Positions 7,882 to 14,189 of a DNA stretch of 18,847 nucleotides are shown piece by piece. A program made the position numbers and the translations under genes. Each line of letters starts with the position of its first letter. The first letter of the stretch is position 1. The stretch lies in NCBI GenBank assembly GCA_017354065.1, contig JAFMRN010000008.1, positions 1-18,847 on the forward strand, given 5' to 3'. This stretch comes from Solirubrobacterales bacterium (lineage in GTDB: Bacteria; Actinomycetota; Thermoleophilia; Solirubrobacterales; Solirubrobacteraceae). The notes under the pieces are model-generated. The model was given only the letters and a program-made list of their open reading frames with translations, ran no database searches and was not told where the DNA came from.

Positions 7882-7909
7882 TTTAACTGGGCCGCGAATT
7901 TGAAGTTGC
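7882..7909 (-). promoter_or_regulatory. ECF-sigma-like promoter of paralogue A
   Basis: On the minus strand, GCAACTT (7909-7903) and GTTAAA (7887-7882) are separated by 15 nt, about 45 nt before the ATG at 7837. The AAC-containing -35 and the short spacing are typical of extracytoplasmic-function sigma factors. The same pair at identical spacing precedes paralogue D (12751-12778). The rest of the 176-bp gap 7838-8013 holds the start region of paralogue B. No gene or hairpin terminator is visible there. Confidence 0.45.
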
Positions 7910-8013
7910 GGTCTCCGGTGGCGGGTGCGGTCTCGCGCTCCGACCGTTCGCGTTACGGTTCGGTTGCTTGTCTCAGAGTGCGTCGATGCGATTTCTCAGC
8001 GGGAAGGGAACTC

Positions 8014-9561
8014 ATGTGGGCAGACATGACCAGAGCAGGATCGCGGCAGGCGCTCCTGGCGACAGCCGTTACAGCGAGCATCGGCGTGATGGCGTGCACT
8101 TCGGAGGCCGCCTCGGCGTCCGCGGCCAAGCCAGGACGCGTATACACCGAAAAAGTGACACAAGCAAACGGTCAGGACCGTTACGCTGACATCGTCGCCT
8201 CACCGAACGGGACCGTCTGGATCAGCGATCCGGGACGCGACGACCTGATCGAGATCCCGAAGACGGGAGCTCAGCAGCGGATTCCGGTCGGTCCGGGCGC
8301 GAACGTTCTGTATGCGGCTCCTGACGGCACCGTGTGGCTTGCTGAAAACGGTGCGGTGGCACACGTCAGCGCGGCCGGCCAGGTGACACAGGTTGCGATT
8401 CCCGGAGGCAGCGGGACCGCGAACGGGTTGGCGACGGGCAGTGACGGCGACGTTTGGCTCACGGAATCCGCCGCCGCGAAGATCGCCAAGATCGACCCGT
8501 CGACCAATCAAGTGAGCGAGTACGCCGACGGCGTATCACACGCCGCCGGCGGGATCGCCGCCGGGCCGGACGGCCGCTTGTGGTACAGCCTGCCGAACGA
8601 CGATGAGCTGGGGGCGATCACCACGGCCGGCGCGGTCAGCACCTACCAGGATGCATCGTTGGGGCCGATCGTCAACGACCGGGGCTCGCTGCGGGTGCTG
8701 TTCATGGACGGTGACTATGTGTTCACCGACGGGGCGGCTCCGCTTGGGGTTGAGGCGGTGGCGCCGAGTTCCGGCACCACCTCCGGCGGTACCCGGTTCG
8801 GCGTGATCGGTGGCGGAAGCCAAGAGGGCAGCAACGCGAGGCACAGCGTGGATCTGGTGTCTGGCCCGGACGGCAGTGTCTACACCGTCGGCGAGGGCGG
8901 CTTGGCGGCATCCGGCTCGGAGATAGCGGCGATCAGCTCAACCGGCGGCGAATCGCGCTACGGCCGGTCCAACGGCATCGTGCGCCGGGAGTCCGGCCGG
9001 CTGGCTGTCGCGCCGGACAACTCGATCTGGCTGATCGCTCAGGGGGCGAGATCAAACCCGGACATCGTGGAGCATCTGGATCCGAACGCGCCGGAGCCGT
9101 GTGTGGTGCCGCCGGTCACGAACCTGTCTCCCGGCAAAGCGGCGTCCGTACTGAAGGCCGCCCATTGTGGTGAAGTCGCGTCCAAGGTAACCGGGCCGAC
9201 AGACACTCCGGCGCTGGTGACGGCGCAAAAGAGCAAGGCGAACTCCGTGTTGAGCCCGGGCACCAAGGTGAAGCTGACGGTCGGACGCGGTGTGCTGGTT
9301 CCCTGCGGCCGCGTGACCGGCGAGGAGAACAGGGTGCTGCGTGTCACCTGCGCCCAGGCGGCGAAGGTCGGCAAAGCGATCTGGAACACCGCCCACAAGC
9401 ACGGCACGGCCCGCTACCACGCGTTCAGCTGCCGCTACCTGAAGAACACCAACGACATGGCCAATGTTCCGTACGCCGACCGCGACGGCTACGTCGACTG
9501 TCGCGCCTGGGAATCCAAGCATCGGCTGCGTGAAGCGGAGGTCTTCGGCTCTCCTAACTAG
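8014..9561 (+). CDS. Paralogue B: secreted seven-bladed propeller + PASTA + six-Cys C-terminal module
   Basis: The 515-residue protein starts at the ATG at 8014, with GGGAAGGGA 4 nt upstream. The frame stays open back to 7852, but that part has no signal peptide or homology, so it is left out. The signal peptide ends near SASA-AK. Propeller repeats include GTVWISD, GTVWLAE, GDVWLTE, GRLWYSL, a degenerate fifth blade without the Trp, GSVYTVG and NSIWLIA. A PASTA-like domain (CVVPPVTN ... AAHCG ... LTVGRG) and a four-Cys tail (PCGR, VTC, RYHAFSC, VDCR) follow. It is close to paralogue C in sequence and more distant from A and D. The MACT in the signal peptide resembles a weak lipobox, so lipid anchoring cannot be ruled out. 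Function is unknown. Confidence 0.85.
   Translation: MWADMTRAGSRQALLATAVTASIGVMACTSEAASASAAKPGRVYTEKVTQANGQDRYADIVASPNGTVWISDPGRDDLIEIPKTGAQQRIPVGPGANVLYAAPDGTVWLAENGAVAHVSAAGQVTQVAIPGGSGTANGLATGSDGDVWLTESAAAKIAKIDPSTNQVSEYADGVSHAAGGIAAGPDGRLWYSLPNDDELGAITTAGAVSTYQDASLGPIVNDRGSLRVLFMDGDYVFTDGAAPLGVEAVAPSSGTTSGGTRFGVIGGGSQEGSNARHSVDLVSGPDGSVYTVGEGGLAASGSEIAAISSTGGESRYGRSNGIVRRESGRLAVAPDNSIWLIAQGARSNPDIVEHLDPNAPEPCVVPPVTNLSPGKAASVLKAAHCGEVASKVTGPTDTPALVTAQKSKANSVLSPGTKVKLTVGRGVLVPCGRVTGEENRVLRVTCAQAAKVGKAIWNTAHKHGTARYHAFSCRYLKNTNDMANVPYADRDGYVDCRAWESKHRLREAEVFGSPN
8477..8507. repeat. 31-bp exact direct repeat, copy 1 (inside paralogue B)
   Basis: These 31 bases are identical to 10171-10201 in paralogue C and encode the third-blade segment KIAKIDPSTN. 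They lie within longer high similarity between B and C, which supports a tandem duplication or gene conversion. Confidence 0.9.
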
Positions 9562-9580
9562 CCAACGGCTGTTGTGCATC

Positions 9581-9595
9581 CCGGACGTGGTCCGG
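9581..9595 (+). terminator. Short GC hairpin after paralogue B, possible weak terminator
   Basis: CCGGAC-GTG-GTCCGG forms a perfect 6-bp stem with a 3-nt loop, 19 nt after the stop of paralogue B. No T-run follows, so it is not a classical intrinsic terminator. It could slow transcription between B and C or protect the 3' end. Confidence 0.25.
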
Positions 9596-9618
9596 TGATC
9601 GGTGGCCGTGACTACAGT

Positions 9619-9637
9619 TGCGCAAGCAGCCCGCGCC
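9619..9637 (+). repeat. Possible relic of the aspS 3' end between B and C
   Basis: These 19 bases match 18 of 19 bases of the last codons of aspS (6182-6200), and weaker similarity extends upstream. Read in frame they give RKQPAPR, as in the aspS C-terminus. The aspS end borders the propeller cassette, so this may be a scar of a duplication whose left breakpoint was inside aspS. A chance match remains possible. Confidence 0.35.
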
Positions 9638-9694
9638 GCGCGGCAAATGGCAGAACTCTGACATACCGGATTTCTGCCGCAGCGCTCGGGTCCG

Positions 9695-9725
9695 GTTCGC
9701 GTTCTTACACAAAACCGACGCGAAC
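9695..9725 (+). promoter_or_regulatory. 8-bp inverted repeat before paralogue C
   Basis: GTTCGCGT (9695-9702) and ACGCGAAC (9718-9725) are perfect complements 15 nt apart, ending just before the AGGGGA ribosome binding site of paralogue C. It may be an operator or an mRNA hairpin in the leader. The right arm, ACGCGA, also occurs at a similar place in the leaders of A and D. The remainder of the 176-bp gap 9562-9737 holds the short hairpin and the aspS-like sequence noted separately. Confidence 0.35.
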
Positions 9726-9737
9726 AGGCAGGGGATA

Positions 9738-11246
9738 GTGAAACGGACGACGTTGTTGACAACCGTTACGGCGATGGTCATGACCGCGGGCGCACCGGCA
9801 GCCGCATCGGCAGCCGCAGCAAAGACCGGACGTCTATATACGGAAAAAGTGACACATGCCACCAGTCAGGATCGGTACGGTGACATCGTCGCCTCACCGA
9901 ATGGCACCGTGTGGATCAGCGACCCGGGCCGCAGCGACCTGATCGAGATCCCGACGACCGGCCCGCAGCAGCGCATTCCCGTCGGCCCGAAGGGAAACAT
10001 CCTGTACGCGGCCCCCGACAACTCGGTGTGGCTCGGCGAGAACGGCGAGGTGGCGCACATCACCAGCACCGGCCAGGTGACACAGGTGCCGATCCCCGAC
10101 GGCAAGGGAACCGCGAACGGCTTCACGACGGCCAGCGACGGGACGGTTTGGTTCACGGAGTCCGCTGATTCGAAGATCGCCAAGATCGACCCGTCGACCA
10201 ACCAGGTGAGCGAATACTCCGACGGTGACAGCGACCCCGCCAGCGGCATCGCGGCCGGCCCGGACGGTCGCCTGTGGTACACGGTGCCCTACGACGATGA
10301 CATCGGGGCGATCACCACGGCCGGTGCGGCCAGCAAATATGACGCTCCGGCGACCGGGCCGATCCTGAACGACCAGGGTTCGCTACGCCTGCTGTTCATG
10401 GACGGTGACGGTGAACTCGAGCCCCTGGGGATCGCGTCCGTGACGCCGAGTTCCGGAACTGAGTCTGGCGACACCAAGACCGGCGTGGCCGACGGCGCCA
10501 CCCAAAAGGCCGGGGGCTACGAGGGATACAGCGAGGATATGGTCAACGGCTCGGACGGCACCCTGTACACCGTCGGCAACAGTCTGGACGTGGGTTTCGG
10601 CTCGCAGATCTCGCAGATCGCCCCAAATGGCGGCCTGCTCACCTATGGCTCCGCCAATGGGATCGTCCACCCCGAAAGCGGCCGCGTGGCGGTCACCTCG
10701 GACGGTTCGATCTGGACGATCGCTCTGGACGCGAAATCGCACCCGACCATCGTCGAGCGCCTGAATCCGACCGCGGCCGAGCCATGCGTGGTGCCGTCGG
10801 TAACGGGCCTGTCTCCGAGTAAGGCTACCTCGGAGCTGAAGGCCGCCCACTGTGGTGTGTCAGAGGCCAAGATCACAGGACCGAAGGACACGCCGGCCGT
10901 GGTTAGGACTCAGTCGAAGAAGGCCGACAGCCTCTTGAACCCTGGGACGAAGGTGAAGCTGACCGCCAAGCGCGGCGTGCTGATCCCCTGTGGGCGACAG
11001 TCAGAGGACAACAAGGTTCTGCGCGTCACCTGCGCGAACGCGGCGAAGCTCGACAAGGCGATTTGGAAGACCGCCTACAAGAAGGGCAGCGCCCGCTACC
11101 ACAGCTTCAGCTGCCGCTTTGACAAGCGGACCTACCAATACATCACCTACCCCGGTGGCTACGTCGACTGCCGCGCCAAGGACTCCAAGCACAGGCTGCG
11201 TGAAGCCTACGTGTTTGGGATGGACCTCAGCGCGAAGCCCAAATAG
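9738..11246 (+). CDS. Paralogue C: secreted seven-bladed propeller + PASTA + six-Cys C-terminal module
   Basis: The 502-residue protein starts at GTG 9738 (MKRTTLLTTVTAMVMTAG...), chosen because a signal peptide begins there and AGGGGA lies just upstream. The open frame back to 9618 shows no coding character. Cleavage is likely after ASA near residue 25. Propeller repeats include GTVWISD, NSVWLGE, GTVWFTE, GRLWYTV, a degenerate blade, GTLYTVG and GSIWTIA. The PASTA-like domain (CVVPSVTG ... AAHCG ... LTAKRG) and tail (PCGR, VTC, RYHSFSC, VDCR) keep all six cysteines of the family. The nearest relative in the window is B. The stop lies 11 nt from the stop of convergent paralogue D, with no terminator between. 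It should be exported; function is unknown. Confidence 0.86.
   Translation: MKRTTLLTTVTAMVMTAGAPAAASAAAAKTGRLYTEKVTHATSQDRYGDIVASPNGTVWISDPGRSDLIEIPTTGPQQRIPVGPKGNILYAAPDNSVWLGENGEVAHITSTGQVTQVPIPDGKGTANGFTTASDGTVWFTESADSKIAKIDPSTNQVSEYSDGDSDPASGIAAGPDGRLWYTVPYDDDIGAITTAGAASKYDAPATGPILNDQGSLRLLFMDGDGELEPLGIASVTPSSGTESGDTKTGVADGATQKAGGYEGYSEDMVNGSDGTLYTVGNSLDVGFGSQISQIAPNGGLLTYGSANGIVHPESGRVAVTSDGSIWTIALDAKSHPTIVERLNPTAAEPCVVPSVTGLSPSKATSELKAAHCGVSEAKITGPKDTPAVVRTQSKKADSLLNPGTKVKLTAKRGVLIPCGRQSEDNKVLRVTCANAAKLDKAIWKTAYKKGSARYHSFSCRFDKRTYQYITYPGGYVDCRAKDSKHRLREAYVFGMDLSAKPK
10171..10201. repeat. 31-bp exact direct repeat, copy 2 (inside paralogue C)
   Basis: Identical to 8477-8507 in paralogue B and in the same orientation. 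It encodes the third-blade segment KIAKIDPSTN. Confidence 0.9.
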
Positions 11247-11257
11247 CCGCACGAGCG

Positions 11258-12721
11258 TCAGTTCCGGTCATAGAGGTACTTCACGATCTGCAGGTAAGTG
11301 GGCCGGCGCTTGGCGTCACGCCCGCGGCAGGTGACGGTCTGGGACCAACCGTCGCCGCCCTGGACGTTCATACGGCGCTGGACACCGGTACAGGTGTAAC
11401 TGTGGTAGTGGCTCGAATGCCGTTTCATCGCTGCCACGAACGCGTGCCTGTCGATCGTCTGCGCCTGCTTGCAGGACAGGCGCAGCTCCCTGTAGTAGTC
11501 GCCGAACCCCGGGTCGCCGGGAACGTCACAGTGGTTGAGCACCGAGGGCACACCACGCCGCAGTGTCACCGTGACCGGCTGTGTCGGGTCGATCACCTCG
11601 TTGGCAGCAGGCGATTGCTTGGTCGCGATCACCGGCGTGTCGCGCGGGCCGGTGATCCTCGGGTGACGCTCACGGCAGTGCGCGCTCTTCAGAGCGGCGG
11701 CCGTCTGTGCCGGACCCTCACCGGTTACGTTCGGGACGACGCAGGGCAGCGGCGCGGTCGGGATCAGGTGTTCGAGCGTCGTGTTGTGAATCAGCCAGAC
11801 GGTCTTGTCCGGTGCGACCGCCGCCGCCGGCGACACCACCGCGGTGCTCCAGCCGTTGGCCTTCCCGTACAGGGTGGCGCTGCCGTTTGGTGAGACCGAC
11901 CCGATCTGACCCATGCCCGGAAACCACAGGGTTCCATCCGGGCCGGCGAGGACCGTGTCGGCGACGTTCGGGCTGTCAGGGCCTTGCTTGGGCTTGAAGA
12001 CTGAGGTCGTTGGCGGGTTGCCCGGTACCAGCCGCGTCAGCGGATAGCTGCCGCCCGCGGAGTACCAGAGCGAGCCGTTGGCCGCCGTCACATCGGTGCC
12101 CTGAGTCGGCGTCCTGGCCTTGTAGATACTGGCGCTGCCGTTGGTGCTGATCGCGCCGACCGCCCCCTTGGGGTAGCCGCCCTCATTCCCCGTCACCGTG
12201 TACCACAGGCGTCCGTCCGACCCGGTGGCCAGCCCGCTGGGTAACAGGTTCGGGTCGGACTCGCCGTCCGGGTACTCGGTCACCCGGTTGCTGGACGGGT
12301 CGAGCCGCTCGATCACGCCCTTGCGCGTGGCCGTGAACCACAACGCACCGTCGGCGCCGGTCGCGAACGCGCCGGGGGTGTGATCGCCCCCGCCAGGGAG
12401 GCTGATCTGGGCGAGCACCTGGCCGCCGGCGCTGAGGTGCGCGAGCGCACCCCACTCGGAGACCCACACGGAATTGTCCGGCTCGGCGTACAGCGTGCCA
12501 GTGGTGTTGCCAAGCTGAATCACGCTCTGTGCCCCTGACTTGTCGAGCCTGACCACGGCGGACTTCCCGTCGCTGACCCAGACCGTGCCGTCGCCGGTCA
12601 CCGCGACGTGGCTGCCGCCGAGCTTGTCGTTGACCGGCACCTGATAGAAGCGTCCGGTGCTGGCGGCGGCCGGCGTTGCGAAGATCCCCGCTGCCGCGAC
12701 GACCAGTGCTGCCTTGCGCAT
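11258..12721 (-). CDS. Paralogue D: secreted seven-bladed propeller + PASTA + six-Cys C-terminal module
   Basis: The 487-residue protein starts at the ATG at 12721 (MRKAALVVAAAGIFATPAAA). GGAGGGG lies 4 nt upstream of that ATG. A start at 12748 would place the Shine-Dalgarno inside the gene and is rejected. The signal peptide is cleaved near AAA-ST. Propeller repeats include GTVWVSD, NSVWVSE, GALWFTA, GRLWYTV, GSLWYSA, GTLWFPG and KTVWLIH. PASTA (CVVPNVTG ... SAHCR ... LRRG) and the four-Cys tail (HCDV, LSC, HYHSYTC, VTCR) follow. It is closest to paralogue A, sharing a 39-bp exact stretch and the same promoter pair. The gene is divergent from mnmA, only 57 bp away. Function is unknown; an envelope-associated role is inferred from export and PASTA. 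Confidence 0.86.
   Translation of the reverse strand: MRKAALVVAAAGIFATPAAASTGRFYQVPVNDKLGGSHVAVTGDGTVWVSDGKSAVVRLDKSGAQSVIQLGNTTGTLYAEPDNSVWVSEWGALAHLSAGGQVLAQISLPGGGDHTPGAFATGADGALWFTATRKGVIERLDPSSNRVTEYPDGESDPNLLPSGLATGSDGRLWYTVTGNEGGYPKGAVGAISTNGSASIYKARTPTQGTDVTAANGSLWYSAGGSYPLTRLVPGNPPTTSVFKPKQGPDSPNVADTVLAGPDGTLWFPGMGQIGSVSPNGSATLYGKANGWSTAVVSPAAAVAPDKTVWLIHNTTLEHLIPTAPLPCVVPNVTGEGPAQTAAALKSAHCRERHPRITGPRDTPVIATKQSPAANEVIDPTQPVTVTLRRGVPSVLNHCDVPGDPGFGDYYRELRLSCKQAQTIDRHAFVAAMKRHSSHYHSYTCTGVQRRMNVQGGDGWSQTVTCRGRDAKRRPTYLQIVKYLYDRN
11720..11758. repeat. 39-bp exact direct repeat, copy 2 (inside paralogue D)
   Basis: Identical to 6707-6745 in paralogue A and in the same orientation, about 5 kb apart. 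Recombination between the copies would fuse A and D and remove B and C. Confidence 0.9.
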
Positions 12722-12750
12722 GTCTCCCCTCCGTAAAGTTCGCGTCATCT

Positions 12751-12778
12751 ATTAACCGGCTCGCTACCTTGAAGTTGC
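12751..12778 (-). promoter_or_regulatory. ECF-sigma-like promoter of paralogue D, abutting the mnmA start
   Basis: On the minus strand, GCAACTT (12778-12772) and GTTAAT (12756-12751) are 15 nt apart, exactly as upstream of paralogue A. In both places the first element sits in the 11-base string CGCAACTTCAA. The -10 lies about 30 nt before the D start codon. The element touches the GTG of mnmA on the other strand, so the 57-bp divergent gap serves both genes. Confidence 0.45.
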
Positions 12779-14179
12779 GTGGACGCCGAGGTCTTCGAAC
12801 ACCATCTGAACTCGCCCCAGGGCCGTGGCCACCTCCCGGGCGTAACCATCACGGCCGAGGGTGGCGTCTGCGGCGACAGCGTCCGCATGTCGCTGGCGAC
12901 CGACGGCCAGACGATCACCGACGCCGGCTTCACCGCCGAGGGCTGTGGCGCGACCACCGCGGCGGCCAGCGCGGCGGTGTCGATGGTGGTCGGCCTGGAC
13001 CTGATCGCTGCAGCCCGCATCGGCTCAAAGCAGATCGACGCCGAACTCGGCGGCCTGTCCCCGGGCAAGTACCACGCGGCTGACGTCGCGGCCGACGCGC
13101 TGGCACGGACGCTCGGCACACTGGCTTATGAGATGGGGGCCTTTGAGGCCCCCCAAGATGGGCGGCGCACCCTGGTCGCGATGTCCGGCGGCGTCGACTC
13201 CGCCGTGGCCGCGATGCTCTGTGCCGAGCAGGGCGACACCGCGGCGGTGACCCTCGAGCTGTGGCGCGATGAGCAGAACGACGGGGAGGGCAGCTGCTGC
13301 TCGGCATCGGCGGTCTCCCAGGCGCGCAAGCTCGCCCACGACATGGGCCTCCCGCACTTCACGCTGAACCTGGCCGACCAGTTCCGTCAGGGGGTGGTCG
13401 ACCCGTTCATCGCCGCCTACCGCGCCGGGGAGACGCCCAACCCGTGTGTCGGCTGCAACGGGCATGTGCGCCTCGACGCGATGCTGGAGCTGGCCGGCCG
13501 GCTCGGTGCCGCGACGCTCGCGACCGGCCACTACGCGCGCGTCGAGGACGGGCTGCTGCGCGCCGCCGCCGACCCGGGCAAGGATCAGACCTACATGCTG
13601 GCGGCGCTCGCGCCCGAGTCCCTGGCGCGGTTGCACTTCCCGCTGGGGGACCTGCACAAGACTCAGGTCCGGGAGCTGGCCACAAAGGCCAAGCTCCCGG
13701 TCGCGGCCAAGCCCGACTCCCAGGACCTCTGCTTTTTGGCCGGGACCGACCGGGCGAGCTTCCTCAGGCGCCATGCCACCGGGCCCGAGCCCGGGGAGAT
13801 CGTCGACCGCGAAGGCACCGTACTCGGCAGCCACGACGGGCACGAGCTCTACACCGTCGGCCAGCGCCGCGGGTTCGGCGGCCACGCCCATGCGCTGTAC
13901 GTGCTCGACAAGGACGCCGTGCACAACCGTCTCGTGGTCGGCCCGCGGGAGGCGCTGGAGACTCGGCGCGTGCGCGTCCGCGGTCTGCGCCTGCACCGCG
14001 ACGGCGCGCGCGTGAACCGCGTGAAGCTGCGCTACCGCTCAGAGTCGCTTGCCGCCCGCCTGGACGGCTCCGAGTTGGAGTTGGAGGAGCCGATGTCCGG
14101 CGCCGCCCCCGGCCAGCTCGCCGCGCTGATGGACGACGAGCTGATCATCGGCTGGGCCACGATCGCCGCGCGCCAATAG
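12779..14179 (+). CDS. mnmA: tRNA-specific 2-thiouridylase MnmA fused to an N-terminal IscU/NifU-like scaffold domain
   Basis: This 466-residue protein is about 100 longer than E. coli MnmA, the enzyme that thiolates U34 of tRNA-Glu, -Gln and -Lys using ATP. Residues 1-115 are IscU-like: VFEHHLNSPQ, C31 in VCGD (with D33), C56 in EGCGATTAAAS, ELGGL and KYHAADVAADAL. The third scaffold Cys is replaced by Ala (A100). MnmA follows: PP-loop SGGVDS (136-141), CC at 173-174, TPNPCVGCN with C223 and C226, ATGHYARV, KDQTYML, and C318 in DSQDLCF. The frame is continuous across the junction. The GTG start has no Shine-Dalgarno; TACCTT (12765-12770) 8 nt upstream could drive a nearly leaderless mRNA. 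alaS begins 10 nt after the stop. The fused scaffold suggests local sulfur or Fe-S delivery to the thiolase. Confidence 0.93.
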   Translation: MDAEVFEHHLNSPQGRGHLPGVTITAEGGVCGDSVRMSLATDGQTITDAGFTAEGCGATTAAASAAVSMVVGLDLIAAARIGSKQIDAELGGLSPGKYHAADVAADALARTLGTLAYEMGAFEAPQDGRRTLVAMSGGVDSAVAAMLCAEQGDTAAVTLELWRDEQNDGEGSCCSASAVSQARKLAHDMGLPHFTLNLADQFRQGVVDPFIAAYRAGETPNPCVGCNGHVRLDAMLELAGRLGAATLATGHYARVEDGLLRAAADPGKDQTYMLAALAPESLARLHFPLGDLHKTQVRELATKAKLPVAAKPDSQDLCFLAGTDRASFLRRHATGPEPGEIVDREGTVLGSHDGHELYTVGQRRGFGGHAHALYVLDKDAVHNRLVVGPREALETRRVRVRGLRLHRDGARVNRVKLRYRSESLAARLDGSELELEEPMSGAAPGQLAALMDDELIIGWATIAARQ

Positions 14180-14189
14180 ACTCGCGCGC

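Noticed and set aside
7852..8013. N-terminal extension of paralogue B
   Set aside because: It has no ribosome site and no signal peptide and overlaps the promoter of A. The ATG at 8014 has a clear Shine-Dalgarno and begins the signal peptide.
8086..8106. Lipoprotein signal in paralogue B (VMACTS)
   Set aside because: Met at -2 of the Cys is atypical for a lipobox, and a good signal peptidase I site follows at SASA. Paralogues A, C and D have no Cys there.
9618..9737. N-terminal extension of paralogue C
   Set aside because: It would bury the signal peptide. The GTG at 9738 follows AGGGGA and starts the hydrophobic leader.
6245..12721. Calling the propeller proteins virginiamycin B lyases (streptogramin resistance)
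   Set aside because: The propeller repeats resemble Vgb, but I cannot see the catalytic His/Glu set in the expected blades. Signal peptides, PASTA and the Cys-rich tail are foreign to that enzyme, so only the fold is claimed.
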